A DNA stretch of 64,000 bases. Source: Luteolibacter sp. LG18 (GTDB lineage Bacteria > Verrucomicrobiota > Verrucomicrobiia > Verrucomicrobiales > Akkermansiaceae). The first letter of the stretch is position 1; every line of letters begins with the position of its first letter. Location: the NCBI RefSeq assembly GCF_036322585.1, contig NZ_AP024600.1:3782001-3846000 (forward strand), given 5' to 3'. Positions 10,801-24,100 of the stretch are shown here, piece after piece. Made by a program: the position numbers and the translations under genes. The notes under the pieces were generated by a model. That model saw nothing but the letters and a program-made list of their open reading frames with translations. It did not search any database and had not been told where the DNA came from.

Positions 10801-13800
10801 GTCACGCTTTCGACGAGTTCCAGCTACGCGCTGGGCGCGTCCTATTTCGCCTCGGTGACCATCGAGGACGACGACTTCGCGCCGTTCGTCCAGATCACCA
10901 GTCCGGTGAATCCCGGGGTGGTGTTGCCCACGGGTGCCGGGTTGCTGCTGGAGGCTACTGCCACCGATGATGGCCTGCCATCGCCGATGACCTACTCGTG
11001 GACGAAAGTGAGCGGGCCGGGCACGGTGACCTTCGGAACCGCGGCGGCTCTCAATACGACCGCAACCTTCTCCGCGACAGGCACCTATGTGCTGCGCTTC
11101 TCGGCTTACGATGGAAACCAGACCTCGACCGCGGACCAGACGGTCAATGTCGGCGGAACGGACACGCTGGTGGCGAAGGACATTGGCAGCAGCGTGAGCG
11201 CGGGGACCTATGCCCTGAACGAGGGCACCGGCGTGCACACGCTGGCGTGCCGGAGCGGCGATCTTTGGAACAGCGCGGACTCGTTCCGGTTTGCGTTCGA
11301 ACGTGCGCACGGCGATGTGGCGGTGACGGCGCGGGTGCTTTCGGTGACGAACACCTCGGGGTGGGCGAAGCCGGGCGTGATGATCCGTGAATCGCTGGCC
11401 GCGGGGTCGAAGCACGCGTTCATGTCGGTGACACCGGGAAACGGCACCGCGATGCAATGGCGCTCGTCCACCGACGGTAGCAGCAGCAACAGCAACACCG
11501 CCGGACCGGTGGCACCGTATTGGGTGCGGATCTCGCGGGTGGGGAACGTGCTCACCGGTGCGTCCTCGGCCGATGGCGTGACGTGGAGCGACCAGTCCAC
11601 CGCCACCATCACCATGGGCACGGACACCTACATCGGTCTCAGCCTATGTGCGAACAACACCAGCAGCACCTGTACGGCGACCTTCGACAGCTTCTCGGTG
11701 ACGCCGCTGGCGAACAAGGGCGCGCTGGTGTCCGCCGGTTCCGATCAGACCGTGGCTACCTCGTCGGTGAATCTCGCGGGCACCGTCAGCGATGACGGAC
11801 AGCCGCTTTCTACCCCGCTGCTGGCGTGGTCGCAGATTTCCGGCACCGGCACGACGACCTTCGGGAATGCGGCGATCGCCGCCACCTCGGCCACCTTCTC
11901 CGCCTCCGGCACCTACGTTCTCCGCCTGACCGCGGACGATGGCTGGGTGAAGACCTTCGATGATGTCACGGTGAACACGGCGATCACCACGGTGAGCCTC
12001 GCGACCACCGATGCGAACGCGGCCGAGGCGGGGCTGAATACCGGCGCGTTCACGGTGACGCGGGCCGGTGGCTCCACTGCGTCCGCCCTCACCGTGTTCT
12101 ATACGATTTCCGGCACGGCGACCAATGGCACCGACTATCAGACGCTGTCCGGGTCCGTGACCATTCCGGCAGGCCAAACCAGCGCCACCATCACGGTGAC
12201 TCCGATCGATGACTATCTCCAGGAGACCGGCGGTGAAACGTCGATTGTCACCCTCACGGCTGATCCGACCTACGGCCTCAACGGAACCGTGACGGGAACG
12301 GTTACCATCGCGGACAACGATGTGAACCCGGTGGTGACGATCACGTCGCCGACGGTCGCTAGCACGAGTATTCCCGCGGGCGTGGGAATGCTGCTGGAAG
12401 CCTCCGCCAGCGACGACGGCCAGCCATCCGCGCTGGTGACGACATGGAGCATGGTGAGTGGTCCTGGCACCGTGACCTTCGGTGACACGCACGCCTTGAA
12501 CACCACGGCGGTGTTTTCCGCAAACGGAGCTTACGTCCTGCGGCTCTCCGCCTACGACGGCGGCGTCACGACCACGGCGGACGTGACGGTGAATGTCGGC
12601 GTGGTGGCGGGCGGCAGTTTCACGAATGCCGGGATCGGCTCGCCGCCGCTGGCGGGATCCGGATCGGTGTCGAACGGCACCTACACCGTTTCGGGCAGCG
12701 GTGCGGACATCTATGGCACCAGCGACCAGTGCAATTTTTACTACCAGAGCCTGACGGGGGACTTCGACGTGAAGGCCCGGTTGGTGAGCAAATCGCAGTC
12801 CTCCAGCTCCGATCACACCGCGCTCATGGCCCGCGCCAGCACCGCCGCTGGTAACGTGCAGGCGACGATGACGAACGAGAGCGCGACGTCGTCGAGCTTC
12901 TCCACCTATCTGATGTCCCGTTCGTCCTCCGGGGCCAGCATCGTGACCGGTTCGTCCGTCAAGAAGGCGGCTCCGGTGTGGTTGCGTCTCCAGCGCGTGG
13001 GCAATGTGTTCTACGGCTATTACTCGGACGATGGTCTGACGTGGACGGGCAGCGGGTCCTACACGCTGGCATCGATGCCGGCCACGGCGCTGGTGGGTTT
13101 CGCGGTGTGCAATGGCAGCAGCAATTCGAATACGGCGCTGAACACGGCGACCTTCGACAGTGTCAGCGGCTTCGGCTACGCCGGGAACATCGGACCGCTG
13201 GTGAACGCGGGAGCCGATCAGCCGGTCTTGCTGCCAGCCAATGCCACGCTGGCCGGCACCGCGGCCGATGACGGCAAGCCGGTGTCGCCGGGCGCGCTCA
13301 CCACCACCTGGAGCCAAGTGTCCGGGCCGGGCACGACGAACTTTGGCAATGCTTCCTCGCCAAGTACCACCGCATCCTTCAGTCAGGCGGGTATTTACAC
13401 GCTCCGCCTCATCGGTTCCGATGGCGAGGTGAAGACCTTCGACGACATGGTGGCCACGGTGACCTCGCCACTGCCGGTGGTGACCGTTTCCACGCCGCTG
13501 CCGAATGCGGCGGAGAAGGGACCGGTGGCTGGGAAGTTTACGGTTTCACGCAGTGGCTCGACCTTGTCCGCGCTGACGGTGAAGTGCTCGTTGTCCGGCA
13601 CCGCCGGCAATAGCACCGACTACAGCTCCATTGGCTCGTCGGTCACGATTCCCGCCGGGGCTTCCTCGGTGGACGTGATGGTGACACCGGTGGTGGACGC
13701 CACGGCGGAAGGGGATGAAACCGCGATCTTCACCGCGACTTCCGATGCCGCCTACACGTTGGGAGCCACGGTTTCCGGAACGGTGACCATCGCCGATCTG

Positions 13801-14238
13801 CCGGTGGATGCGTGGAAGAAGACGAAGTTCGGGGCCTCGGCCAACGATCCGCTGGTGGCTGGGGACGCGGCTGATCCGGACCACGACGGGGTTTCGAACC
13901 TGATGGAGTATGGCCTGGGGACCGACCCGCTCGATGGCAAGACGGCGATGCCCGCCTTGAAGCCGGGGGCGACTCCGATGGCGCTGCACCTCGACTTGCC
14001 CGATCCCACGCCCGCCGATCTCACCTACACGGTGGAGGGCACGGGGTTGCTGGGTGGTTCGTGGTATGCCTTGGCAGGGAAGGCGGGCACGGCGGCATGG
14101 ACCTGGCAGGCGTCCGGAACGCCGCGGCTGACGGTCGGGACTCCGTCCGGTGGCCGGGTCGGAGTGGATGTGGGTTGCCCGGATTCCGCGGCAGGCAGTG
14201 CGAGTTATTTCCTCCACCTCAAGGTACAGAGGAATTGA
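4837..14238 (+). CDS. Giant secreted M6/M11-like zinc metalloprotease with Calx-beta/PKD mosaic (paralog A)
   Basis: 3133 residues. The start MSRRSRLV was chosen because it gives a basic n-region followed by a hydrophobic signal or anchor. Residues ~1-290 are a propeptide with CPVSG (C229) and LCNGSH (C264). The catalytic domain, ~300-620, has [11 protein letters not shown] at 440-450 and a downstream DIMGGG Met-turn-like segment, as in gluzincin/metzincin M6 and M11 peptidases. Then follow a PKD domain (~635-725), a carboxypeptidase-regulatory-like domain (~730-800), about eleven Calx-beta domains (first from nt ~7260), REJ/PKD-like blocks (nt ~10885, 11720, 12325, 13190), and DUF1349/concanavalin-like domains (nt ~11160, 12610). 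The tail has a thrombospondin-3-like DPDHDGVSN. One Calx-beta domain is split by inserted half-domains at ~9093-9660. There is no PEP-CTERM or obvious other sorting tail. It is an exported protease, probably acting on external protein. Confidence 0.88.
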   Translation: MSRRSRLVPMLAACGACALGFLIFEHSRSSSDRLERHAAAERKALAKEPVALAAEGPVDFSKIEAFAAWSRGYRMASADERSAKVDEGLALAKARRPEFLKLIKADPERALKEAVPMVVRQDLPARLVAQLEERVRGVGALRTYANTVLPGSPVVPSVHYLELNDGVTYQAYTSGREQFLMDYKPNRSVNGVAIRPEGGMAQLALDPSPVRPLEVGERPDPALPKVEVCPVSGNSTALPADQANAAVKENEPVVEAQGQVVYLCNGSHTTIYENQLIAGEGVGGGGVGYNGPLPYVSTKALGVMRVLYIPATFPDENVAPTTEANAYNTMKDISDYYNKSSFGKLMIATTVTPCVMMPHDGKWYQANDSANGGSIDCLGLTHSDARAAAKALGYDPANYDCIIVLQSYAYGVSRGAGGWGSVGGNSVWIYSSTWREVVAHEMGHTFGLAHANFWDSTDGSNGTGNGANQEYGDDFDIMGGGSISTGHYNIAAKEQIKWFTADNLTSVAASGTYRVAAQDSNVLDPARSYGLKIVKDPLRTYYAEVRQLSDADANQPWQANGIRLEWKYPSGGGSNNQLIDTTPGSINGKADGNIIVGRTFSDFESGIHLTPVAVQPAANGNPKTVDVVVNLGQFPANQAPTLALNASATNVPVGASVTFNATASDPDGDALSYYWSYGNGDKTALPNASSITRTFSSAGQYQVTCTVSDMKGKTTVRSVVINVGTNTTFSIGGRVTKGGQPVANIPVATTGKETMTDSDGYYTLVGLAAGNYTITPRLDGYTFNGSLGSTITVGPNTADANFETVAGTVVTLTASVPTCTEDLAGSTGKFTLTRTGPTGSALAVTMQSVTGTATSADYTLAPAISSNTLTIPAGASSLDVTVTPKTDTSAEGPETVRLLMAQNASYVIGGSQEATVTILDNDTTVPKVSIVAAVPTTVENSGSPALLTVSRTGSTAAALTVNYSVTGTATSGSDFTALPGSVTIPAGASSVDIPVATVNDNASETNETVVVTLASNAAYLIEASPLNAATATLVDDDLQIITVSASDSIATEGASPADNGTFLVTRTGDTSQDLTLYYSVAGSALQGVDYVILPGSVTIPAGQNSAAVTIVPIDDGILEDDQTVTLLLGSLGSNYKLGSNATSTLTIKSNTTNKPFVSVAAAEDGFSESGTAGIFRFAVSGVVTTPFTVNYTLGGSATSGVDYVTPSGSVTITAGSGNRTFDVTLTPTNDGTAEDLEDVTVSITPSASYVTWPSSDRAAMWLYDGSLPTVFVDASSATPAEPSTGSKFTLLRTGATTDPLVVNYTMGGTATNGTDYTTLSGTATIPAGASFVDVAITPINDTTAEGTETIIMSLAPGTYSRSPLPATLYLGDNDTSTVTVGFNVAASTTSEGAGTVSIPVSLSAASANPVTVGYVVGSGSLSASNNDSSGLTAPYWVRMVRAGSTVAAYRSPDGTTWTQQGSTQTVGMGNTAFVGLCLGTNNSSASQVTATFDNVTVTPAGGSFTGTDVGYTPKPGTWSVASGTYTLKAQTNNISGSADSCYLVSQPVTGDCTITARVTGITGGASSTKAGVMIRESLFDDARHGTCALTSSSGTTFIWRSGSVTNAAGSGVDFTLASGTLTFPAGTTTLNIPVSITDDAIVETTEAVVVSLVNAGNAGLGSISQHILSISDNDVPPSQPTLGFAATASSGPEASSPVNIPVALSFAPTAPVTVDYAVTGGTAADGADYTLASGTLTFNAGETVKSIALAVVDDVVIEANKTVVIGLSNATGAVMGGNSSHTYTILNDDTPTVTVVATDATATEGPSSVDTGTFTVSRTGPATDPLTVNFTVSGTATSGSDYTAVGTSVTIPAGASSAPLTVTPLDNATAESSETVIVTLAANAAYTVGSPSAATVTIVDDDMPVVTLVATDDTATETGTTTGTFTVTRTGATTSALTVNFTVAGSATSGTDYTSIGTSVTIPAGSASKTITLTPVNDLASEGDEYVLVTLSTSSSYALGASYFASVTIEDDDFAPFVQITSPVNPGVVLPTGAGLLLEATATDDGLPSPMTYSWTKVSGPGTVTFGTAAALNTTATFSATGTYVLRFSAYDGNQTSTADQTVNVGGTDTLVAKDIGSSVSAGTYALNEGTGVHTLACRSGDLWNSADSFRFAFERAHGDVAVTARVLSVTNTSGWAKPGVMIRESLAAGSKHAFMSVTPGNGTAMQWRSSTDGSSSNSNTAGPVAPYWVRISRVGNVLTGASSADGVTWSDQSTATITMGTDTYIGLSLCANNTSSTCTATFDSFSVTPLANKGALVSAGSDQTVATSSVNLAGTVSDDGQPLSTPLLAWSQISGTGTTTFGNAAIAATSATFSASGTYVLRLTADDGWVKTFDDVTVNTAITTVSLATTDANAAEAGLNTGAFTVTRAGGSTASALTVFYTISGTATNGTDYQTLSGSVTIPAGQTSATITVTPIDDYLQETGGETSIVTLTADPTYGLNGTVTGTVTIADNDVNPVVTITSPTVASTSIPAGVGMLLEASASDDGQPSALVTTWSMVSGPGTVTFGDTHALNTTAVFSANGAYVLRLSAYDGGVTTTADVTVNVGVVAGGSFTNAGIGSPPLAGSGSVSNGTYTVSGSGADIYGTSDQCNFYYQSLTGDFDVKARLVSKSQSSSSDHTALMARASTAAGNVQATMTNESATSSSFSTYLMSRSSSGASIVTGSSVKKAAPVWLRLQRVGNVFYGYYSDDGLTWTGSGSYTLASMPATALVGFAVCNGSSNSNTALNTATFDSVSGFGYAGNIGPLVNAGADQPVLLPANATLAGTAADDGKPVSPGALTTTWSQVSGPGTTNFGNASSPSTTASFSQAGIYTLRLIGSDGEVKTFDDMVATVTSPLPVVTVSTPLPNAAEKGPVAGKFTVSRSGSTLSALTVKCSLSGTAGNSTDYSSIGSSVTIPAGASSVDVMVTPVVDATAEGDETAIFTATSDAAYTLGATVSGTVTIADLPVDAWKKTKFGASANDPLVAGDAADPDHDGVSNLMEYGLGTDPLDGKTAMPALKPGATPMALHLDLPDPTPADLTYTVEGTGLLGGSWYALAGKAGTAAWTWQASGTPRLTVGTPSGGRVGVDVGCPDSAAGSASYFLHLKVQRN

Positions 14239-14259
14239 GGACCAGCCCTTCGGAATGAT

Positions 14260-14278
14260 GCCGCGCCGATGGCGCGGC
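14260..14278 (+). terminator. Perfect 8-bp GC hairpin 22 bases after the paralog A stop
   Basis: GCCGCGCC (14260-14267), loop GAT, GGCGCGGC (14271-14278). The stem is very stable but is followed by GGTACCTTT rather than a T run. It may be a 3' end hairpin or a weak intrinsic terminator. Confidence 0.45.
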
Positions 14279-14970
14279 GGTACCTTTGGAGGGTTGTGGA
14301 TTCGCTAAAAGCGAATTTGTGAAATCATGATAAATTGAATGAAATTTTCTTGGCCGATGCGCGTCTTGAAATCGTGGAAAGGATGCATGATTGCGACTTC
14401 TCGAGTGGAGGAGTCTACCAGGTGGGGCCAAGGTGGTTTGAAGGATTTTTGGGGTCGGAACTTTGGAAATCCGTAGGTGTAATGCCAATTTTTGTAGCGG
14501 TAATGCCTGGTCGGTTACGGTTGCATATGGAGAGATGAGCTGGCGTGGATGATGCGGAATCATTGAATGGATATAGGATTGGGTCGCTTGATCGGTTGGG
14601 GGTTTGACTCGAGCGCAACCAAGGTTGGCTAAATCGCAAATGGGGAATCGGGTTCGGGATATTTTTTTACCCGACAAACTCAACAACCACGCTGATCGGG
14701 CGCGAACGGACCAGTTCTCTAACGTTTTGCCATTGACCCTTTGCGACAAAACCGCCATTTGCTTCCCTGAATTGGAAATCGTTTTGGTTTCCATTTTGGG
14801 GAATGGAAATTCCCCGTTTGCGTAGGTGCTCAAAACCCAATTTTGGACGCCGCACTATTGCATTTGGAAACCCAAGCTGTCCCGTTCCCGTGCGAAACCT
14901 GATCCGTCCCCACTCGATCCCTATACGGGTGTCGTTTGACAAATGGCGGATTTGTGTGGGGGCTGGTGGT
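14279..14970. other. AT-richer spacer between the two giant protease genes
   Basis: About 690 bases with markedly lower GC than the flanking genes. The longest open frame is on the minus strand and reads as low-quality composition with no signal or domain, so I do not call it. A small hairpin GGGGAA/TTCCCC lies at 14798-14815. A consensus-like TTGACA occurs at 14936-14941, but no good -10 follows at the usual distance. The region may contain the promoter for paralog B. Nothing else was recognised. Confidence 0.45.
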
Positions 14971-15096
14971 CCGATCCTCTCCGTGACCCTGGTGGTCCCG
15001 GATCGGGTCGCCCTGGGGCAGGTTGGAGGAACAGGTGCTCGCCTGCATCAGTGAGTCGCAAGCCGCGGACGGGATCACCTGTTTCGCGGCTTTTTC
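14971..15096 (+). promoter_or_regulatory. Structured 5' leader with interleaved alternative helices and a T tract
   Basis: Three elements are visible upstream of paralog B. First, a stem CCGATCC (14971-14977) with GGATCGG (15000-15006) encloses an inner GACC/GGTC hairpin. Second, AACAGGTG (15030-15037) is perfectly complementary to CACCTGTT (15076-15083). Third, AAGCCGCG (15060-15067) is perfectly complementary to CGCGGCTT (15085-15092), followed by TTTTTCG. The second and third helices interleave (A-B-A'-B') with only one base between A' and B', so they are hard to form together. This is the layout of an antiterminator/terminator pair or a pseudoknot. The T tract ends 29 bases before the start codon. 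I recognise no known riboswitch aptamer. Function as an attenuator is inference. Confidence 0.5.
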
Positions 15097-15124
15097 GTTC
15101 ATTCCATACCTCGCATCTAAACCC

Positions 15125-18100
15125 ATGAAACCCCGCCGATCCTCCGTGATCTGCCTTGGCGCGTTGCTTGCCGCCGGAACGGCTGTTGTCTTCCGGCCGC
15201 ATTCACCCGGCAACGCCACCCCGACCACTCCCGCTGCTTCAGCCCGCGCGAAGGCGCAGGCGGAGCAGGTCAATCCCGCCGCCGATCCGGTTTCCGGAGC
15301 CGTCGCCGCCGTTCAAGAGGTGGCCGCCGACGTGGCGAATGTCGAACCCGCCCGCGATTTCGGCGCGTGGGCTACCGAGAAACCCCGTGAGCCGGACTTC
15401 GCGAAACTCGATGCGTTCGACGCATGGAAGGTGAAGTGGAAGAACGCCACGCCGGAAGAGCGGCAGGCGCTGGTGGAGGAGGGGAGCCGGCTGGCCGGTG
15501 AGCGCCGTCCGGAATACCGCGCGCTGATCTCCTTCGATCCACGCCAGGCGGTGGACCGCGCGGTGACCCGCGTGGAGCGGCAGGATCTTCCCAAGGAGAT
15601 CGTGAGCCAGCTCGAGACCCCGGTTTCCACCGTGGGCAGTTTCGAAGTTTACAAGGGCCGTCCGCAACCGGGAGTCGAGATTCCCGCGGAGGCGCTGACG
15701 ATGCGCTATTTCGAAGCCAATGGCGTGAGCTACAAGGCGCACGTTCCGGAGGAGCTGAAGGATCTGTCCTCGCTGCCGAACACCCCGCTGCAGGGCTACG
15801 CGGATGGCCGTGAGTTCGCGGTGGCATCGAACGCGGTGCGCGCGCTGGATGTCGGCGAGAAGATTCCCGCGGGAGCCACGGTGCAGGAGACCTGCCCGGT
15901 GTCCGGGAAGACCACCGAGTCCGTCTCGACCGGCGCGGCGGTGACCCAGGACACGCCGACTGTGCAGATCGGCGAGACGATCATCACGCTTTGCAACGGC
16001 TCGCACGTGGCCGTGCTGGAGGACAACTACCGCACTTACGTCCAGGCCAGCGGCTCGGGTGGCGGCGGCTTCTTCATGGACAATTACCCCGGCACCTCGT
16101 CGCGCTCGATCGGCGCGTTCAAGTGCCTCTACATCCGGGTGATCTACCAGGAGCAGACGAGCCCTCCGAACACCGAGGAGGGCGCGTACAACGACATGCG
16201 CAACAACGCGCGTTACTACATCGAGAGCTCCTACGGGAAGATGACCCAGACCACGACGTTCACGCCGCTGGTCACGCTGCCGCACACGCAGAAGTGGTAC
16301 ATCGACAAGGACAGTGAGGTGAACGGCCTGGGCCTTGTTCACAATGATTCCCGGGCCGCGGCGAAGGCGCTCGGATATGATCCGGGGCAGTTCGACTGCA
16401 TCATCGTCCGCGTCAACGGCGGCCCGCGTCTCGGCGGTGCCTCGTGGGGTGGCGGCAGCAGCGTGTGGGTGAGCTGGGACGGCATGGACGTGCTGAACCA
16501 CGAGTGCGGCCACTCGCTCGGACTGAGTCACGCGAACTACTGGAGCACCACCGACGGCACGGCCTACGGCACCGGCGCGAACCAGGAATACGGTAACCCG
16601 TATGACGTGATGGGCGGCAGCGGTGGTTTCTCCGCGCACTACAACACGATCAGCAAGCGCCAGCTCGGCTGGCTCCCATCGAACTATTTCCACTCGCCGA
16701 AGACCAGCGGCCTGTACCGCATCTACGCCTACGACCAGCCGCAGCTGGAGGAAGGGAAGCGCTACGCGATCAACGTCGCGAAGGACAGCATCCGCGGCTA
16801 CAACATCGAGTACCATCCGGCCCGCGGCGGTTTGCTCGCGGACCAGGCGCTGGTGCTCTACAACGGCATGGGTAGCAACGCCGGCCATTTGGTCGACACC
16901 ACGCCCGGCACGCCGAGCGGCAAGAGCGACGCCGGCATCGCGGAGGGGCGCACCTATTCCGACTGGGAATCCGACCAGCACTTCACCGTGGTGGCCGAAA
17001 ACGCGACCACGCCGCCGTCCCTGGATGTCGTTTACAACCGTGGTCCATTTCCGGGCAATGTGGCGCCGACCGCCACGCTCGGTGCATCCGCCACGACGAT
17101 CTCGGCGGGTGGCAGCGTGACCTTCACGGCCACCGCCTCGGATGCCAATGGCGACCCGCTCGCCTACTTCTGGCAGTTCGATGACGGCGTCTACGGCACG
17201 AACACTTCCACCTTCACCCGTACCTTCAGCACCGCCGCGCAAGTCAACGCGATGCTGACCGTTTCCGACATGAAGGGCGGCTCGGTGCGGCGCTCGGTGG
17301 TGATCAACGTTGGCTCGCACGGCAAGCAGGCGATCACCGGCACGGTGACCGACGGCACCAACCCGCTGGCGGGCGTGATGATCGGCAACGGCAGCAAGTA
17401 TGCCTTCACCAATGCCGACGGCACCTACTCGCTGCCGGGGCTGGCCACCGGCTCCACCACGCTCACGGCTTCGCTGCCTGGCTACACCTTCACCCCGTCC
17501 ACCGCGAATCCCTACACGGTGGTCGCGGGCACGAACACGGTGAACTGGACCAGCGCCGTGCCGACCTTGGTGACGCTGACGAAGACCGCGGACCCGACCG
17601 AGGGTGGCTCGAACGGAAACTTCCGCCTGACCCGCACCGGTGACACTTCCGCGGATCTGGTGGTGCTCGTTTCGCCCGTGGGCGGCACGGCCACCATGAC
17701 CACGGACTACACCTTCACGCCGGCCTACGTGGCGTCGGGTTCCTACAAGTCGTTCACAATTCCGGCCGGTTCCGCCACGCTCGATGTGGCGGTGGCCGCG
17801 GTCAACGACACCGCCGCCGAAGGCCCGGAAACCATCACCCTCCAGCTCGCCTCGTCCGCCGGTTATGTTTCCGGCAGTTCGAACTCGGTGGTGATGACGC
17901 TCAATGACAACGACACCACGCTGCCGCTGGTGGCCGTGACCGCGCCCGATCCTTACGCGACGGAAGCGCCGTCCAGCACCGACACCGGCAAGTTCACCTT
18001 CACCCGCACCGGTTCGACGGCGGCGGCGCTGAATGTGACTGTCGCCTGGAGCGGTGCCGCCACCAATGGCACCGATTGCACCACGCTGCCGACCACGGTG

Positions 18101-21100
18101 ACGATTCCCACGGGCCAGAGCTCGGTGGATGTGGTGGTGACTCCGACCAACGACAGCCTCATCGAGGTGCCGGAGGACGTGGTGGCCACCATCAGCACGA
18201 ACGCCGCCTACCTCCGCGATGCCAGCGCCACCACGGCCAGCGTCATCATCACCGATGACGACACACCGGTGGTGACCGTGAGCGTTCCGGATCCGGATGC
18301 GTCGGAAGGGAGCCAGGATACCGGCACCTTCCTTCTCACCCGCACCGGCGACACCTCGGCTCCGCTGACCGTTTACTACGGCCTCACCGGCACCGCTTCC
18401 TACGGCACCGACTACATGGCCCTCACCGGCCAGGTGACGATCCCGGCCGGGGCCACCAGCGCTCCGGTGGTGATCACGCCGTATGACGATGACATCGGCG
18501 AGCCGGCGGAAACCGTCGTGCTTTCGCTGAGCACCTTCAACAACGCCTACAGCATCGGTTCCGCCTATCAGGGAACGGTTACGATCACGGACAACAACGA
18601 TCCGGTGCTCGTCACCGTTCGCGCGGGATCGATCGGCACGGAAGGTGGCTCGAACGCGACGCTGATCTTCCACACCATCGGCACGGGAAGCGGCAACGTC
18701 ACGGTGAACTACACCGTCGGCGGCACCGCCACCGCGGGCAGCGACTACACCGCGCTTTCCGGCAGTGTCAGTGTTCCGGTGAATGGATCGAACGACACCA
18801 CCGTCACGATCCCGATCACCAACGACACCACCGCCGAGCCGACTGAAACCGTGGTGGCGACGATCACCCCGGGAACCGGCTACAAGGTCTACAACGACCC
18901 GTCCGCCACCGCGCTGATCCGCGACAACGACAGCGGCAGCGAACGCGTGATGGTCTCGACCTACAACCAGACCCCGTCCGAATCCGGGCCGACCACGGCG
19001 AACTTCTACTTCTCCCGCGCGGTCGGCACCACCGGTGCGCTGACGGTGAACTACACCATGTCCGGCACCGCCACGAACGGCACCGACTACGCCACCATGA
19101 GCGGCACCTGCGTGATTGCGGATGGCGATTCAGGCGTGCTCGTCCCGGTCACCCCGGTGGATGACGCGCTGGTGGAGGGAACGGAAACCGTCACCGCGAC
19201 GGTGGCCGCCGGCACCGGTTACAGCGTGGACTTCCCGGCCTCGGCCACCTTCGAGATCACGGACAACGATGCCGCCACGGTCACCGTGGGCTTCCAACAG
19301 ACGGCGATTTCCACCAGCGAGCAACCCGGCGCGCTCGGTGAATACCGCGACCTGCCGGTGGTGCTCTCCGCGTCTTCCGCGAACACGATCACGGTCCGGG
19401 TCATCGCGAACGGTGGCGATGCCATGGGCGACGACGTCGACTGGGGCTTCGTGGATGCCGCCAATGGCAATGCTCCGATTCCCTACGCCACGCTGACGTT
19501 CGCCCCGGGCACAACCTCGAAGAACGTCCGCATCCGCGTGAAGAACGACGGTTATGTGGAAGGTGGCGAGACCGCGGTCCTGCAACTGACGGCGGCCACG
19601 AATGCCAGCATCACGGCGAACAAGGGCACGGAGAGCGTTTTGATCTTCGATGATCAGATTCCGGCCCTTGTCACCGAGGAACGCTGGAATACCGGTTCCG
19701 TTTACACCAACAACACCTGGAACTCGGTGACGCCGGATTACACCGGCCTGTTGGAATCGTTCACTCCGGCCCAGGATGTCGCGGACAGTTATTCGCGCCG
19801 TCTCACCGGTCTGATCACCGCTCCCACCACCGGCACCTACACCTTCTGGGTTGCTTCCGATGATGCCTCCCGTCTCTACCTGAGCACGGACGCCACCGCT
19901 GCGAACAAGGTGCAGATTGCCACCGTCAGCGGCTGGACGAATTTCCAGGACTGGGATGCGAACACCTCGCAGAAGTCTGCGAACATCACGCTGACTGCGG
20001 GCCAGAGCTACTACATGGAGGTCCAGCACCAGGAAGGTGGAGGGGGCGACCACGTCTCCGTCGCCTGGCAGGGTCCGGGCTTCAGCCGCACGCCGATCGT
20101 TTCGCCGATCGCCGATACCGCGCCGCGCACCGTCCGCATGCTCACCGCCTCGACCACGCGTGTGGAGGGCGATGGCTCCGAGCCGATGCTCCAGGTGCTG
20201 CTCGATCGCCCGGCCGGCTCCACGCCGATCACGGTGAACTACAGCTCCACCGGCACGGCGACCAATGGCAGCGACTACTCGCTGACAAACGGCACGCTGA
20301 CCTTCAACAGCGGCGAGCAGATGAAGGCCCTGCCGCTGAGCATTCTCACCGATGCGATCGGTGAAGCGCCGGAAGGCATCGTGGTGTCGCTGTCGAGCCC
20401 GTCCGGTGCCTCGCTCACCGCGCCGTCCTCGACGACCATCACCCTGCTCGACGCGAACGCGCCGGTCGTGGGTGCCACCCAGGTGAACGCCACCTCCGCC
20501 ATGAGTGTGGGCACGGTGCTGGGAACGGCGACCGCCACCCCGGCGTCCGGCCGCAGCATCACCGGTTGGACGATCGTTGCGGGCAATGAAAGCAACCTGT
20601 TCGCGATCAACTCCAGCGGCCAGGTGACCCTCCAGGTTCCCGGCTCGCTGCCGAATCCGGGCGTCCGCCATCTCATCGTCCGCGCGATCGACAACGCGGG
20701 CTCGACCGGTGACGGTTCGTTCAAGGTGGTGTGCAATCCGCCCGCAGTGGCGGGTGTGAGCGAGAAGCGCTTCGCGGGTGCCACGGCCTACAACACCAAC
20801 ACCTGGACTGGAACGACCAACTACACCGGTTCGCTGACGACGTTCACCACGCCTCAGAACGTGGCGGACAGCTACTCGCGCCAGCTCACGGGCTACATCC
20901 AGGTGCCGACCACCGGCGACTACACGTTCTGGATCGCCTCGGACGATGATTCCCGCCTCTACCTGAGCACGGATGAAACCGCGGCGAACAAGGCGCAGAT
21001 CGCGAACGTCAGCGGCTACACCGGATTCCAGTCGTGGGATTCGCAGTCGTCGCAGAAGTCCGCGACCTTCACGCTCACCGCGGGCAAGGTGTATTACATG

Positions 21101-24100
21101 GAGGTCCAGCACTACGAGGGCGGTGGCGGTGACCATGCTTCGGTGGCCTGGCAGGGTCCCGGCATCAGCCGTGCGGCCATCCCGACCACGGCGATCTTCC
21201 CGCAGTTCCTGGCAGCTCCAGTGGTGCCGAGCGTCAATGTCGGGGCTCCGGCGGATGGCAGCAGCCTGACCTCCGGCACCAGCGTGACCGTTTCGGCGAA
21301 CGTGGTGGCTGTGGGCTTGCCGGTGACGTCGGTGGAGTTCTACGTGGATGGCTCGCTTGTCGGTTCCGACGGCAGCTCCCCGTATTCCATCAACTGGACG
21401 AACAATGCCACCGTGGGCAGCCATAGCTTCACCGCGAAGGCGGTCTACAGCGGCGGCTCGGTGACATCCATCGCCTCCTCGTTCACGGTGCCGAACGCGG
21501 CTCCGACCTTCACGGCGAATCCGATCAGCGGCAGCAATGCTACTGAAGATAGCGCCTACTCCGGTTCCATCGCCTCCTACGGTGCCGACATCAACCCGGG
21601 CGACACGCTCACCTTCTCGAAGGTGTCCGGTCCGGCCTGGCTGAGCGTTGCTTCCAATGGCGGACTTTCCGGCACGCCGGGTAACAGCGACGTCGGTGCG
21701 AACGCCTTCACTGTGAAGGTGACGGATGCCGCCGGTGCGAACGTCAATGCCGCGCTGAACATCACGGTGATCAACGTGAACGATGCCCCGACCTTCACCG
21801 CGAACCCGATCACGGGTGCCGGTGCCACGGAAGACAGCGCGTATTCCGGATCGATCGCCAGCTACGGCTCCGACATCGATGCGGGCGACACGCTCACCTT
21901 CTCGAAGGTGTCCGGTCCGTCTTGGCTCAGCGTGGCCTCGAATGGCGCGCTCTCCGGCACGCCGCTCAACGGTGACGTGGGTGCGAACGCCTTCACCGTG
22001 AAGGTGACCGATGCCGCCGGTGCCAATGTCAACGCGACGCTCAACATCGCGGTGGCCAATGTGAACGATGCTCCGGTCTTCACCGCGAACCCGATCACCG
22101 GCGGCAATGCCACCGAGGACAGCGCGTATTCCGGATCGATCGCCAGCTATGGCACCGATGTGGATGCGGGCGACAGCCTCACCTTCTCGAAGGTGAGCGG
22201 TCCGGCCTGGTTGTCCGTTGCCTCGAATGGAGCGCTCTCCGGCACGCCCGGAAACTCCGATGTGGGGGCAAACGGCTTCACCGTGAAGGTGACCGATGCC
22301 GCGGGTGCCAACGTCAACGCGACGCTCAACATCACGGTGGTGAACGTGAACGATGCCCCGACCTTCGCCTCCGCCCTCACGGCTCCGGATGCGACTTCGG
22401 GCATGCCTTACACCGGCAACACGATCGCGGGCAGCGCCAGCGACATCGATGCCGGTGACACGCTCACTTACACCAAGGTGTCCGGTCCAGCGTGGCTCAC
22501 GGTGGCTTCGAATGGTGCGCTCTCCGGTACTCCGGGGCTCGCCGACGGCGGCAGCGCCAACGTCTTCACGGTGCGCGCCACCGATGGAACGGGGGCCTAT
22601 GCCGAGACCACGCTGACGATCAACGTGATCATCCCCGACCTCGCCGCCGATCCGGATGGCGATGGCTCGCCGACCGGCTTGGAGTTCACCGTTGGCACAG
22701 CGCCGTTCGACAACGCTTCGGTTCCGGGTTCGATCTACACCAACCTCCGCGGCTGGTGGAAACTCGACGAAACCTCCGGCACCAATGCCGATGACGCCAC
22801 CGGCCGCGTGCAGGATGGCACCCTCGCCGGCAGCCCGGCATCCACCGCCGGCATCGTGGGCAATGCCCTGAACCTCGACGGCACCGATGACGGCATCACG
22901 CTCGGCAACGCCCCGTCGCTGTCCGGCACCGGTGACTTCACGGTCGGTGCCTGGGTGAAGATCGCTTCGGGCTCCGGCACGGGCGTGATCATCCAGCAGC
23001 GCGATGCGACCGGCTCCGGCTACAACGGGGAGTATGGACTCCAGGTGCTGTCCAACGGCACCGTCGAGTTCTACATCTACAACGGCGGCTACCAGTTCGA
23101 CATCACCACCCCGACGACCTACGGCCTGGTGAACGACAACCAGTGGCACTACGTCGCCGCCACCCGCAGCGGCACCACCGGCACCGTCTATGTGGATGGC
23201 AACCCGCTGGCCACCGCCTCCGGCACGGCCAAGAGCCTGGTGTCCACGCTCACCATGTCGATCGGCTGGGACCAGCGTGACAACAACAAGCGATTCAAGG
23301 GCCTGCTCGATGAAGTGCGTCTCTACACCCGTGCGCTCAGCGCCAGCGAGCTCAACGGGATCCATGACGGTCTGATCGCCAACCGCGCGCCGGCCTTCAC
23401 CGCTGGCTCGTATACCCTCACCAATGCCACCGTGGGTTCCACCTACGCCGGCACCCTGGTGGGCAAGGCGACCGACGCCGACACCGACGTGCTGACCTTC
23501 GCCAAGGTCTCCGGCCCGTCGTGGCTCACGGTCGCCTCGAATGGCACGCTGTCCGGCACACCGGCGGCGGGCGACGCGGGCACCGGCAGCTACTCGGTGA
23601 GCGTCACCGATCCGGATGGCCAGAGCGCCACCGCCTCGCTGAGTGTCACGGTCTACGGCGCCTTGCCCTCCGGCTGGACCGCCGGGGACATCGGCAGCAC
23701 CGGTGTCGTGGGTTCCAGCGGCTACACCTCGGGCACCGGCCTCTACACGATCAGTGGAGCAGGCGCGGACATCTGGGGCACGGCCGATGCGTTCCAATAC
23801 GCCTCCACCTCGATGACGGGTGACGGCGAGATCCGCGCCCGCGTGACCTCGCAGACGAATACCGGTGGCTGGGCGAAGGCCGGTGTCATGATGCGTGACA
23901 CCACCGCCGCCGGATCGGCCCACGCGATGATGGTGGTGACGCCGTCCAACGGCTTCGCCAACCAGTATCGAGCGACCACGGGTGCAAGCAGCAGCCACAT
24001 CGCCGGACCGGCGCTCAACGCCTACCCGAACAACTGGGTGCGCGTGACGCGCTGCGGTTCCCTGTTCACCACCTACGTGTCGTCCAACGGCACGACGTGG

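Noticed and set aside
14219-14833. 204-codon minus-strand frame in the spacer between the giant proteases
   Set aside because: No signal peptide, no domain and no coding-like composition. It lies in an AT-richer stretch where a real gene of this genome would show high GC at third positions.
14936-14964. TTGACA as a promoter for giant protease B
   Set aside because: The -35 is perfect, but the bases 17 downstream are G-rich and do not resemble a -10. Noted only within the spacer entry.
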